A stretch of 34,271 nt of DNA, taken from positions 1 through 34,271 of the forward strand of contig JAUMCS010000024.1 of assembly GCA_032122355.1 (NCBI GenBank), given 5' to 3'. Position numbers and translations under genes: made by a program. Below are positions 24,056 to 32,802 of this stretch, in pieces; the first letter of the stretch is position 1, and each line of letters begins with the position of its first letter. A model generated the notes under the pieces. The model did not search any database and was not told the DNA's origin. It worked only from the letters and a program-made list of their open reading frames with translations. The stretch is from RFTU01 sp032122355 (GTDB lineage: Bacteria > Pseudomonadota > Gammaproteobacteria > Burkholderiales > Burkholderiaceae_C).

Positions 24056-25056
24056 TACAAAGCTCCAATTCGGCTGAATTTGCCAAAATGCATCCAGATC
24101 AAAACCGGTTTGCCCACGACATTTTCTTCAGGAACAAAGCCCCAATAACGTGAGTCTTGAGAATTATCGCGATTGTCACCGAGCACAAAATAATGGCCGG
24201 GGGGGACTATGCAGACAACACCTTCCACGCTGTAGCGGCAATGCTCTGCGGCGTTATTTGCCATAGAGCTGGGGATGTAGGCAGGGATTCCTTTATCGTT
24301 CAGAACTCGGTTGGGTAGTGCACCCAGATGCTCACGAAATTGTTGCGAGTATCTCAGACTATCCTCATTGTAGTAGTCGGGCATTGGTTCGGTATAGATG
24401 GCTTTGCCGTTGATCACAATTTTTTTGTTAAGGTAGGAAACCTCATCACCCGGTAAACCCACCACACGTTTGATATAGTTAATTTTGGTGTTGAGGGGGT
24501 ACTGAAATACCAGGGGGTCGCCTCTTTTTACAGTGTGGTTTTCAAATATCTTGGTATTCGTAATGGGCAAGCGCATACCGTAGTGAAACTTACTCACTAA
24601 AATAAAATCACCTACTTCTAAGGTGGGGTACATAGAACCTGATGGGATTTTGAAAGGTTCATAAACGAAAGATCGTAAAAAAAACACGATAGCAATGACA
24701 GGAAACAAACCCGCAGTCCAATCGAGCCACCAGGGCTGATTCAAGGCATGATAGATACGTTCATCCTGGGATGTTGTATCAGCTAAGGGTACGCCTAATC
24801 TTTGCTTTTCTTCATTTTCCGTTTGAAGTTGATGCTTAATGGCTTCAGCTGCCCGCCTGCGCTGTGGCAGAAAATACCCGCGTTCTGCTACCCAGTAAAT
24901 GAATGTAATTAACGTCATGAGCAACATCATGATGTTGAGATCACCGATCCAAGCATCAAGCCACCAGCCGGTTAAGTAGACGGCCATGACCGCATAGGTA
25001 ATTCCAGCGAAAAAAGCCATGGTCTGAGCCACGGATGAATATCTATTTAGGGTCAT
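24052..25056 (-). CDS. lepB: Signal peptidase I
   Basis: LepB is an inner-membrane serine protease that removes signal peptides from exported proteins. The 334 residues contain N-terminal membrane segments (about 13-31 and 41-56), a charged cytoplasmic loop (65-105), another membrane segment (about 113-128), then the periplasmic catalytic domain: nucleophile S141 in IPSGSMYPTLEVGD, general base K196 in YIKRVVGLPGD, and GDNRDNSQDSRYWGFVP near the end. The ATG overlaps the lepA stop as ATGA. The lepA-lepB order is conserved across proteobacteria. Confidence 0.97.
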   Translation of the reverse strand: MTLNRYSSVAQTMAFFAGITYAVMAVYLTGWWLDAWIGDLNIMMLLMTLITFIYWVAERGYFLPQRRRAAEAIKHQLQTENEEKQRLGVPLADTTSQDERIYHALNQPWWLDWTAGLFPVIAIVFFLRSFVYEPFKIPSGSMYPTLEVGDFILVSKFHYGMRLPITNTKIFENHTVKRGDPLVFQYPLNTKINYIKRVVGLPGDEVSYLNKKIVINGKAIYTEPMPDYYNEDSLRYSQQFREHLGALPNRVLNDKGIPAYIPSSMANNAAEHCRYSVEGVVCIVPPGHYFVLGDNRDNSQDSRYWGFVPEENVVGKPVLIWMHFGKFSRIGALY

Positions 25057-26861
25057 TCGTCCACCTGTAAAATTGCGAGGAAAGCCTCTTGGGGTACTTC
25101 TACGGAGCCAATTTGTTTCATACGCTTTTTGCCCGCTTTTTGTTTTTCTAGTAGTTTGCGTTTGCGGGTGATATCACCACCGTAACATTTAGCTAAAACG
25201 TTTTTGCGCAAAGCCTTGATGTTTTCACGCGCAATAATATTGGCCCCAATAGCAGCTTGAATAGCTACATCATACATCTGCCTTGGAATTTGCTCGCGCA
25301 TTTTGGCGGCCACGGCTCTGCCTCGATACTGGCTTTGGCCTCTATGTACAATCATGGCTAAGGGGTCAACCTTGTCACCATTGATAAGGATGTCTACTTT
25401 CACTACATCGGCAGGTCGATATTCTTTGAATTCATAATCCATAGAGGCATAGCCTCGGGTGGCACTTTTGAGTTTGTCGAAGAAATCAAGAACAATTTCT
25501 GCCAAAGGCAACTCATAAGTGAGCATCACTTGCTTGCCGTGATAAGCCATGTTGAGTTGTATTCCGCGTTTGGCATTGCATAAGGTCATCACAGTGCCAA
25601 CGTAATCCTGAGGCATATACAAGTGCACGGTTACAATGGGTTCGCGAATTTCCAGAATGCGTCCGAGATCCGGCATTTTGCTTGGGTTCTCAACCGGTAT
25701 GATGGTGTTGTCATTGAGAACAACTTCGTACACCACGCTGGGTGCAGTGGTTACAAGGTCTTGATCAAATTCACGCTCTAAGCGCTCTTGCACAATTTCC
25801 ATGTGCAATAAGCCTAAAAAACCACATCGAAATCCAAATCCTAAGGCTTGACTCACTTCAGGTTCGTAGCGTAGAGCACTGTCGTTGAGCTTGAGCTTTT
25901 CAAGTGCATCTCTGAGTTGATCATACTCACTGGCTTCGGTAGGATAAAGACCGGCAAACACTTGTGGTTGTATTTCTTTAAAACCGGGCAGAGGGGTTTG
26001 GGCAGGCCCCCAATTGTTAGGTAGCTTTTTTTCCAGCGTGACTGTATCCCCTACTTTGGCGGCGGCCAATTCTTTGATGCCGGCAATAATGAAACCGACT
26101 TCACCGCCCTTCAGTTCCGTACGGTTAGTGCTTTTTGGGGTAAAAACACCCATATGTTCAATGGGGTATACGCTATTGGTTGCCATTAAACGAATACGGT
26201 CACCTTTGTTGAGTTGGCCATCGACGACTCGTACCAGCATCACTACGCCCACGTAGTTATCGAACCAAGCATCAATAATCATGGCTCTCGGCGGTGCGTC
26301 CGTCACTCCTTGGGGCGGCGGCATATTGCTGATGATGGCCTCGAGAATTTCGTCTATGCCCATGCCCGTTTTGGCTGAACAGGGAATGGCGTTGGATGCG
26401 TCAATGCCAATAACATCCTCAATTTCTTCTTTGGCTTGATCCGGGTTGGCCTGGGGTAAATCCATCTTATTCAAGACAGGTATGACTTCCACACCTAAGT
26501 CAAGTGCTGTGTAGCAATTGGCAACCGTTTGGGCCTCAACCCCCTGACTGGCATCCACCACCAGTAATGCGCCTTCACAGGCACTCAAAGAACGGCTGAC
26601 TTCATAGGAAAAGTCAACGTGTCCCGGCGTATCAATCAAATTGAGGTTGTAGGTTTGGCCATTCCGTGCAACATATTGCAAGGCAGCAGTTTGGGCTTTG
26701 ATGGTGATACCCCGTTCACGCTCAATATCCATCGAGTCGAGGACTTGAGCTTCCATTTCGCGGTCTGACAGACCCCCGCAGCGTTGAATAATGCGATCAG
26801 CCAGAGTGCTTTTGCCGTGATCGATGTGGGCAATGATGGAGAAGTTTCGTATGTTTTTCAT
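25053..26861 (-). CDS. lepA: Elongation factor 4 (LepA)
   Basis: EF4 is a ribosome-bound GTPase related to EF-G, implicated in back-translocation and 30S biogenesis. The 602 residues start MKNIRNFSIIAHIDHGKSTL as in the family, with G1 AHIDHGKST (11-19), ERGITIKAQ (49-57), DTPGHVDF (77-84), G4 NKMD (131-134), and the LepA-specific C-terminal domain (ending KRKLLEKQKAGKKRMKQIG and IGSVEVPQEAFLAIL). The ATG is certain from the protein, but the bases before it are TTTTTTTTATCTC, with no Shine-Dalgarno and with a terminator-like hairpin directly upstream. It heads a seven-gene chain of overlapping genes to acpS. Confidence 0.98.
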   Translation of the reverse strand: MKNIRNFSIIAHIDHGKSTLADRIIQRCGGLSDREMEAQVLDSMDIERERGITIKAQTAALQYVARNGQTYNLNLIDTPGHVDFSYEVSRSLSACEGALLVVDASQGVEAQTVANCYTALDLGVEVIPVLNKMDLPQANPDQAKEEIEDVIGIDASNAIPCSAKTGMGIDEILEAIISNMPPPQGVTDAPPRAMIIDAWFDNYVGVVMLVRVVDGQLNKGDRIRLMATNSVYPIEHMGVFTPKSTNRTELKGGEVGFIIAGIKELAAAKVGDTVTLEKKLPNNWGPAQTPLPGFKEIQPQVFAGLYPTEASEYDQLRDALEKLKLNDSALRYEPEVSQALGFGFRCGFLGLLHMEIVQERLEREFDQDLVTTAPSVVYEVVLNDNTIIPVENPSKMPDLGRILEIREPIVTVHLYMPQDYVGTVMTLCNAKRGIQLNMAYHGKQVMLTYELPLAEIVLDFFDKLKSATRGYASMDYEFKEYRPADVVKVDILINGDKVDPLAMIVHRGQSQYRGRAVAAKMREQIPRQMYDVAIQAAIGANIIARENIKALRKNVLAKCYGGDITRKRKLLEKQKAGKKRMKQIGSVEVPQEAFLAILQVDE

Positions 26862-26866
26862 GAGAT

Positions 26867-26897
26867 AAAAAAAAGCGCGTCAAACCTCAGACGCGCT
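26867..26897 (-). terminator. Terminator-like hairpin and U tract abutting the lepA start codon
   Basis: On the minus strand AGCGCGTC and GACGCGCT pair over 8 bp (26874-26881 with 26890-26897) around an 8-base loop, followed by an eight-T run (26867-26874). It has the form of an intrinsic terminator for the fab-mucD transcript, but its T tract ends only 5 bases before the lepA ATG, so it also occupies the lepA ribosome-binding region. Confidence 0.85.
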
Positions 26898-26935
26898 AAT
26901 CAACAAAACAAATGGTAACTGCTTGTTGGGGTTTG

Positions 26936-26941
26936 ATTGTA
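26936..26941 (-). promoter_or_regulatory. Possible -10 box upstream of the lepA hairpin
   Basis: A TACAAT hexamer (minus strand) lies in the 92 bases between the mucD stop and the hairpin. No good -35 hexamer is found at 16-18 bases. If used, the lepA transcript would begin about 30 bases before the hairpin and have to read through it. Confidence 0.25.
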
Positions 26942-26989
26942 CCGGAAACAGCTGAAATATACTATTATTATTGGCTTAACCCTGAGGTT

Positions 26990-28480
26990 TTAAGGTTTTG
27001 GACGAATAATGTGATAGTTGACCCAATCACCTCGTCTGGCGAGTACCCGCACAGGCTTGCTCGTGTCTAGCTTGGAAGTAATGGCCGAGAGCTGTTTGCT
27101 ATCCAAAATTTCAGCATTTTCAATCGATAGGATGACATCCCCCTCGCGCAGACCGGCCTGTGATGCGGGTGCGTCAATTGATTCTATGATAACGCCGCCT
27201 TTGAGCTTGAGATCTCTTTTTTGCGTGTCAGTTAAATCGGTGATGCTCATTCCTAATAATGTCGATTTGCCCTCAGAGCCTTTTTTATCCTCTGCTTTAC
27301 CCGATTTAGGGGCATCTTCAGATTCAAATTCGCCGATTTGGCTGGTAATGTCCTTAAGCGCACCGCGGCGATGAACTTGCAAGGTGGTTTTTGCTCCGGG
27401 TTTGATGTTGCCAATCATGCGGGATAAGTCTCCAGCTTTTTCAACTGCTTTCCCGTCTACTTTTAGAACAATGTCGCCGGCTTCAATTCCGGCTTTTTCA
27501 GCAGGGCTGCCTGCCTCTACGGACCTGACGAGTGCTCCTGCGGGTTTGGATAGGCCAATAGATTGAGCGAGTTCCTTGCTGACGTTATCAATTTGTATTC
27601 CTATGCGACCACGGGTGACTTTGCCATTGCTGCGGAGTTGGTCTGCAACACGCATGGCTTCATCAATTGGAATAGCAAAGGATATACCCATAAAGCCACC
27701 TGAGCGGCTATAAATTTGGGAATTAATGCCTACTACTTCGCCGCGCAAATTCAGTAACGGCCCGCCTGAATTGCCAGGATTGATGGCTACATCGGTTTGA
27801 ATGAAAGGTAAAAACTCACCGGTGTCTCTTGCCTTGGCGCTGACAATGCCTGCGGTTACTGTATTGTCAAGGCCAAACGGAGAGCCAATGGCCATAACCC
27901 ACTCACCCACCTTTAGGCGAGATGTGTCGCCAATTTTCACCGCAGGAAGGCCAGTGGTGTCAATTTTTACGACAGCTACATCTGTGCGACTGTCCAGTCC
28001 AACAATTTTGGCTTTGTACTCTCGTTTATCAGTGAGGGTAACTAAGACTTCATCGGCTCCTTTGACCACATGGGCGTTGGTCATGACGTACCCATCTGTA
28101 CCAAAAATAAAGCCTGATCCTACACCACGCTGCTGGGGTTCATCATCGGATGGGGCCGGTTTGGCGTTTCGTGGGGTATTGGGTTTATTGGAATTGGGTG
28201 CGCCCGGGATGGGTGGCATCGGAAGTCCAAAGCGACGAAACAATTCCTCGATTTGGGGATCGACTTCAGTGCGAGCGTTTTTATTCATTCGTTCCATGAT
28301 GCGAATGTTCACCACACTCGGGCCGACACGCTCAACCAACTGTGTGAAGTCAGGTAATTGTAGGGTCGGTTGTTGGGCTTGAGTGATAGTCAGTTGAGAG
28401 CCCAATATGACGATAGAGACCAGTCGAGCGCACTTGGCTGCGAGCGCCTTGGCGTGCGAGGCTTGATGAGATAGAGCCAT
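26990..28480 (-). CDS. mucD: DegP/MucD-type periplasmic serine protease
   Basis: This S1C (HtrA family) protease-chaperone degrades misfolded envelope proteins. The 496 residues have a long signal-peptide region (about 1-35), a trypsin-like domain with the triad H137 (TNAHVV), D167 (SRTDVAVV) and S238 (GNSGGPL), a proline-rich loop (about 88-118), and two PDZ domains (about 270-370 and 405-490). A strong GGAGG ribosome binding site precedes the ATG. It follows fabF by only 33 bases; in related genomes rpoE, rseA and rseB lie between. Transcription ends at the hairpin before lepA. Confidence 0.95.
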   Translation of the reverse strand: MALSHQASHAKALAAKCARLVSIVILGSQLTITQAQQPTLQLPDFTQLVERVGPSVVNIRIMERMNKNARTEVDPQIEELFRRFGLPMPPIPGAPNSNKPNTPRNAKPAPSDDEPQQRGVGSGFIFGTDGYVMTNAHVVKGADEVLVTLTDKREYKAKIVGLDSRTDVAVVKIDTTGLPAVKIGDTSRLKVGEWVMAIGSPFGLDNTVTAGIVSAKARDTGEFLPFIQTDVAINPGNSGGPLLNLRGEVVGINSQIYSRSGGFMGISFAIPIDEAMRVADQLRSNGKVTRGRIGIQIDNVSKELAQSIGLSKPAGALVRSVEAGSPAEKAGIEAGDIVLKVDGKAVEKAGDLSRMIGNIKPGAKTTLQVHRRGALKDITSQIGEFESEDAPKSGKAEDKKGSEGKSTLLGMSITDLTDTQKRDLKLKGGVIIESIDAPASQAGLREGDVILSIENAEILDSKQLSAITSKLDTSKPVRVLARRGDWVNYHIIRPKP

Positions 28481-28513
28481 TTGAAACCTCCGAACCGATG
28501 GGTGGATAAAGAA

Positions 28514-29758
28514 TCAGATGCGTTTGAATACTACAGAGCCATTTGTACCACCGAAGCCAAAATTATTTTTGATGGCGAAATTCATTCTCATCGGTCGGGC
28601 AATTCCAGCGCAGTAGTCTAGGTTGCATTCTGGATCTGGGTTGAGTATGTTGATGGTCGGTGGGGCTATTTGATGATGTAGCGCCAGTACCGTGAATACA
28701 GACTCTATACCGCCAGCTCCACCCAATAAATGTCCGGTCATCGACTTGGTAGAGCTTATCACGACCTTGTTGGCATGATCACCCAGTGCAAGTTTGATGG
28801 CATTGGTTTCGTTCACATCACCCAGTGGTGTGGATGTTCCATGGGCATTGATGTAATTTATTTCGTCTGCGTTACACTGTGCATTCCGTAATGCGGCTTT
28901 GATAGCACGCTTAGGGCCATCCACATTAGGTGCTGTCATATGGTAGGCATCGCCCCCCATGCCAAATCCAGCGAGTTCAGCATAGATGCGCGCTCCACGT
29001 GCTTTGGCATGTTCATAGGATTCGAGTACCATAACTCCGGCACCTTCTCCTAGAACAAAACCGTCACGGTCTCGATCCCATGGGCGTGAAGCCGTGGCTG
29101 GATCATCGTTACGCGTAGATAGCGCTCGAGCGGCTGCAAAACCACCAATACCTAAAGGAGAGACAGTGCTCTCGGCTCCACCTGCAATCATGACATCCAC
29201 GTCGCCGTATTCAATCATGCGAGCTGCCTGACCAATGCAGTGCAGACCGGTGGTACAGGCAGTAACAACTGAAAGGTTGGGGCCGGTATAGCCGTGCAAA
29301 ATAGAGATGTGGCCCGAAATCATGTTGATGATGGATGCGGGCACAAAGAACGGAGAAATGCGACGAGGGCCTCTTTCAAGGTAGTCTTTTTGAGTTTGCT
29401 CAATCATGGGTAAGCCCCCAATGCCTGAGCCCACCATCACTCCAATACGTTCAGCCTGCTCTTCCGTGAGTTCATTCTTGGAAGGTAAGCCCGCATCTGA
29501 TATGGCTTGGATGGCAGCAGCAAGACCATAATGGATAAAAGTATCCATGTGCCGAGCTTCTTTGGCGGGTATGTACTCGGAGATATCAAATCCCTTGACT
29601 TCACCCGCAAAGTGACAAGCTAAATCAGACGCATCAAAGCGGGTGATTTTGGCTATGCCGGATCTGCCAGCCAATAAGCTTTCCCAACCTTGTGCAACGT
29701 TATTGCCCACAGGGCTAATATGCCCGAGGCCAGTGACAACTACCTTGCGCCGCGACAT
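28514..29758 (-). CDS. fabF: 3-oxoacyl-[acyl-carrier-protein] synthase II
   Basis: FabF elongates acyl-ACP by condensation with malonyl-ACP. From the ATG at 29756-29758 it has 414 residues with the catalytic cysteine C168 (TACTTGLH), H306 (NAHGTSTPLGD), K338 (STKSMTG) and H343 (GHLLGGAGG). A TTG four codons upstream overlaps the acpP stop, but the ATG (MSRRKVVVTGLG) matches the family start and has AGG just before it. It lies directly after acpP, the usual pair. Confidence 0.97.
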   Translation of the reverse strand: MSRRKVVVTGLGHISPVGNNVAQGWESLLAGRSGIAKITRFDASDLACHFAGEVKGFDISEYIPAKEARHMDTFIHYGLAAAIQAISDAGLPSKNELTEEQAERIGVMVGSGIGGLPMIEQTQKDYLERGPRRISPFFVPASIINMISGHISILHGYTGPNLSVVTACTTGLHCIGQAARMIEYGDVDVMIAGGAESTVSPLGIGGFAAARALSTRNDDPATASRPWDRDRDGFVLGEGAGVMVLESYEHAKARGARIYAELAGFGMGGDAYHMTAPNVDGPKRAIKAALRNAQCNADEINYINAHGTSTPLGDVNETNAIKLALGDHANKVVISSTKSMTGHLLGGAGGIESVFTVLALHHQIAPPTINILNPDPECNLDYCAGIARPMRMNFAIKNNFGFGGTNGSVVFKRI

Positions 29759-29766
29759 GCCTAAAC

Positions 29767-30006
29767 TCAAGCTTTTTGATTTGCTAAGGCGTAGTCAATA
29801 GCCAATTGAACTGTGGTGATTTTTTCGGCTTCTTCATCTGGAATTTCCATTCCAAACTCATCTTCCAGTGCCATGACCAGTTCAACGGTATCCAATGAGT
29901 CAGCACCCAAATCAGCCACAAAGGCTTTTTCGTTGGTGACATCTGCTTCGGCTACACCGAGTTGTTCAGCTATGATTTTTTTGACGCGTGATTCAATATC
30001 GCTCAT
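29767..30006 (-). CDS. acpP: Acyl carrier protein
   Basis: AcpP carries growing fatty acyl chains on a phosphopantetheine arm. The 79-residue acidic helical protein has the attachment serine S37 in GADSLDTVELVM. A GGGGAA ribosome binding site lies just before the ATG. The 105-base gap behind fabG contains a small hairpin and may hold an extra promoter, which would fit the high expression ACP usually needs. It is modified by AcpS, encoded at 20425-20835. Confidence 0.98.
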   Translation of the reverse strand: MSDIESRVKKIIAEQLGVAEADVTNEKAFVADLGADSLDTVELVMALEDEFGMEIPDEEAEKITTVQLAIDYALANQKA

Positions 30007-30058
30007 GTTTTCCCCAAAGGGTGTTGTTTACACGTCCCGGATTTTACTTCACAATCGC

Positions 30059-30076
30059 CTCGTTTTTTACAACGAG
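30059..30076. promoter_or_regulatory. Small hairpin in the fabG-acpP gap
   Basis: CTCGTT (30059-30064) and AACGAG (30071-30076) form a 6-bp stem with a 6-base loop. On the minus strand it is followed by GCGATTGTGAAG, not a T run, so it is not a clear terminator. It could be an RNA-processing or stabilising stem at the 5' side of acpP. Confidence 0.4.
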
Positions 30077-30111
30077 ACAATTGCTTAGCGCCGATCGGGC
30101 CATATCGGAAT

Positions 30112-30870
30112 TCAATTCATTAGCATACCGCCGTTAACATGGAGTTCGGTTCCAGTAATGTAACCAGAATCGGGTGAGGCTAGAAATAGCACGGCATGGG
30201 CAATCTCATCAGGGCTACCAAGGCGACCGACTGGGATTTGTTGCAGTAGGGCGGTTTTTTGGGCTTCTGGTAAGGTTTCAGTCATGTCAGTGGCAATGAA
30301 GCCGGGAGCAATACAATTCACTGTAATTTGCCGGCTGCCCAGTTCTCGTGCAAGTGCGCGAGTCATTCCTGCTACACCTGCTTTGGCCGCCGCGTAATTG
30401 GCTTGTCCGGGGTTGCCTAAACTACCTACTACAGATGTAATGTTGATAATACGCCCATAACGTTGTTTCATCATAGGGCGCATCACAGCCCGACTGGTTC
30501 GGAAAACAGCCTTCAAGTTGGTGTCAAGTACGGCATCCCAATCTTCGTCTTTCATGCGCATGGCTAGTGTGTCGCGTGTAATACCCGCATTATTGACCAA
30601 AATATGCAAGGCGCCACACGTTTTGATGATGGTTTCAACGCAGGTATCAACAGCTTGGCCATCATTGACATTTAATGCAACACCCCAGCCATGGAAGGGG
30701 CTTAGTAGTTCCGTGATTTTTTCAGCGCCTTCAGTACTGGTTGCGGTACCAATGACCTTGACCCCGCGGAGCGCAAGCGACAGCGCAATAGATTTGCCGA
30801 TACCGCGTGAGGCACCTGTAACCAAAGCAACTTGGGTGTTTAGCATTGCGTTAATTGATGCATGACTCAT
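30112..30870 (-). CDS. fabG: 3-oxoacyl-[acyl-carrier-protein] reductase
   Basis: FabG reduces 3-oxoacyl-ACP with NADPH. The 252 residues are a short-chain dehydrogenase: TGASRGIGKSIA (18-29), NNAG (93-96), the catalytic S146, Y159 and K163 (YAAAK), and a C-terminal GxELHVNGG block. The ATG at 30868-30870 overlaps the fabD stop; an internal ATG at residue 9 (MLNTQVALVTGASRG) fits the usual family length better, so the first eight residues are uncertain. Confidence 0.95.
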   Translation of the reverse strand: MSHASINAMLNTQVALVTGASRGIGKSIALSLALRGVKVIGTATSTEGAEKITELLSPFHGWGVALNVNDGQAVDTCVETIIKTCGALHILVNNAGITRDTLAMRMKDEDWDAVLDTNLKAVFRTSRAVMRPMMKQRYGRIINITSVVGSLGNPGQANYAAAKAGVAGMTRALARELGSRQITVNCIAPGFIATDMTETLPEAQKTALLQQIPVGRLGSPDEIAHAVLFLASPDSGYITGTELHVNGGMLMN

Positions 30871-31802
30871 GCTAATAACTCCTGAGCTTGGGCGAGTGTG
30901 GTTGGATCAGAAATACTCATAGTTTGCAAATCGGCATCAATGCGTTTGACCATGCCTGAGAGCGCTTTTCCTGGCCCGCACTCTAAAATATAAGATAAGC
31001 CTAAGACGCGCATTTTCATGATCACCTCTGTCCAGCGAACGGGGCCAAAGGCCTGACGGTAGAGGGCATCTTTGATAGTGTCGGGGTCGGTGGGGTCATT
31101 GACGTCGATATTGTTAATGACCTTGATTTTAGGTGAGAGCAAGGTGGTTTTTGCTAATGCCTCACGCAGTTGTTCTGCTGCCGGTTTCATTAAGCGGGAA
31201 TGAAACGGTGCCGAAACCGGTAATACCAAAGCGCGTTTGGCGCCTTGTTGTTTGAGGTGCTCACAGGCTGCATTCACACCTGCTGTAGTGCCTGCAATGA
31301 CAGTTTGTTTGGGATCGTTGAAATTAACGGCTTCTACGATTTCCTCAGTGGTACTTATCTGCTGGCAACCCTGTACGATTGTATGTGCGTCTAGCCCTAG
31401 AATGGCGGCCATCGCGCCTTTCCCCACAGGTACTGCATTTTGCATGGCTTGGGCACGCAAGCGCACCAGTGGGGCGGCTTGTGCCAGTGTAAGTGAGCCT
31501 GCAGCCACTAAGGCCGTGTACTCACCTAAAGAATGCCCTGCAACGACGGTGGGAGGCGTGCCACCCTCAGCTAACCATGCGCGGTAGCAAGCAATAGCGG
31601 CGGTGAGCATCGCAGGTTGAGTGTTAGTGGTTAGATCAAGTTGTTCTTTTGGGCCTTCTTGTATGAGCGCAGCCATATCTTCGCTCAGCGCCTCAGAGGC
31701 TTCTGCTAGGGTTGTTTTAACCGCGGGGTGATCACCCCATGCATTCAGCATACCAACAGATTGTGAGCCTTGGCCTGGAAAAACAAAAGCAAATGGTTTC
31801 AT
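30867..31802 (-). CDS. fabD: Malonyl-CoA:ACP transacylase
   Basis: FabD loads malonyl groups from CoA onto ACP. From the ATG at 31800-31802 it has 311 residues, beginning FAFVFPGQGSQSVGM, with the nucleophile S91 in GHSLGEY and H201 in APFHSRLM, nearly the same positions as in E. coli. A longer in-frame extension back into fabH (to 31910) is open by chance and has no family similarity. The start lies 4 bases after the fabH stop. Confidence 0.96.
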   Translation of the reverse strand: MKPFAFVFPGQGSQSVGMLNAWGDHPAVKTTLAEASEALSEDMAALIQEGPKEQLDLTTNTQPAMLTAAIACYRAWLAEGGTPPTVVAGHSLGEYTALVAAGSLTLAQAAPLVRLRAQAMQNAVPVGKGAMAAILGLDAHTIVQGCQQISTTEEIVEAVNFNDPKQTVIAGTTAGVNAACEHLKQQGAKRALVLPVSAPFHSRLMKPAAEQLREALAKTTLLSPKIKVINNIDVNDPTDPDTIKDALYRQAFGPVRWTEVIMKMRVLGLSYILECGPGKALSGMVKRIDADLQTMSISDPTTLAQAQELLA

Positions 31803-31806
31803 GATT

Positions 31807-32802
31807 TTAGAAAGTAAGATAAGCTGCACCCCAGGTGAATCCGCCGCCAACACCTTCGAGCATGATGCGATGCCCTTTTTTGATGCGTCCTGCGCGAACG
31901 GCGTGGTCAAGCGCTAAGGGGATGGATGCGGCTGAAGTGTTGCCATGCTGGTCAACGGTGATGATGGTTTGTTCTGCGCGTAAACCCAGTTTTTTGGACG
32001 TGCTTTGCATGATGCGAATATTGGCCTGGTGTGGAATGAGAAAGTCAATGAGTTCACTAGGCTGTGGATTAGGGCCAAAACCCGCTTTTACCAATGTTTG
32101 TTGTGCCACATCGGCCAGCACGCTGACTGCCAGTTTGAATACGGCTTGCCCATCCATGTGAAGGTAGGGATTGCCCAGAAGTGCGCCACCACTGATAGAG
32201 CCTGGAACGCACAAAATGCCGCTATGCTGGCCATTGGCGTGCATTTGCGTAGCATGTATGCCTGGCGTGTCTGATGCTTCAAGAATGACTGCACCAGCGC
32301 CATCACCAAATAGAACGCAGGTGGTTCGGTCGGTGAAATCAATGAGGCGCGAAAAAACTTCTGAGCCCACAACCAGTGCGCGACGAGCTGATCCGGTGCG
32401 TATGAGGGCATCTGCCACGCTCAGGGCGTAAACAAACCCAGAGCACACTGCTTGGACATCAAATGCTGCACAATGATTGGTGATTCCTAACTTGCCTTGC
32501 AGGATTGCAGCGGTGGATGGGAACACCATATCGGGGGTGGATGTCGCCACGATGATGAGATCGATACTTTGTGCATCAATTTGAGCCTGATTAAGGGCAT
32601 TGCGCGCAGCGTTCAGGGCAAGCTCGCTGCAAGTTTCATGGGTTTGTGCAAAGTGGCGAGCTTCTATACCTGTGCGTTCTACAATCCAATCGTGCGAGGT
32701 TTCAACGCCAGTTTCAGATAATCGTTGAACCAGTTCGACGTTACTCAGGCGTTGAGGCGGTAAGTAACTACCCGTGCTGATGATGCGGCTGTAAGTCATC
32801 AT
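31807..32802 (-). CDS. fabH: 3-oxoacyl-[acyl-carrier-protein] synthase III
   Basis: FabH starts fatty-acid synthesis by condensing acetyl-CoA with malonyl-ACP. The 331 residues have the triad C120 (QAVCSGFVYAL), H258 (IPHQANIRI) and N288 (HGNTSAASIP). Two ATG codons in tandem overlap the plsX stop; either may be used. It is the usual third gene of the rpmF-plsX-fabH order. Confidence 0.97.
   Translation of the reverse strand: MMTYSRIISTGSYLPPQRLSNVELVQRLSETGVETSHDWIVERTGIEARHFAQTHETCSELALNAARNALNQAQIDAQSIDLIIVATSTPDMVFPSTAAILQGKLGITNHCAAFDVQAVCSGFVYALSVADALIRTGSARRALVVGSEVFSRLIDFTDRTTCVLFGDGAGAVILEASDTPGIHATQMHANGQHSGILCVPGSISGGALLGNPYLHMDGQAVFKLAVSVLADVAQQTLVKAGFGPNPQPSELIDFLIPHQANIRIMQSTSKKLGLRAEQTIITVDQHGNTSAASIPLALDHAVRAGRIKKGHRIMLEGVGGGFTWGAAYLTF

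Noticed and set aside
31803..31910. 36-residue N-terminal extension of FabD
   Set aside because: It reads back into fabH out of frame and has no similarity to the family; the ATG at 31800-31802 gives the standard start.
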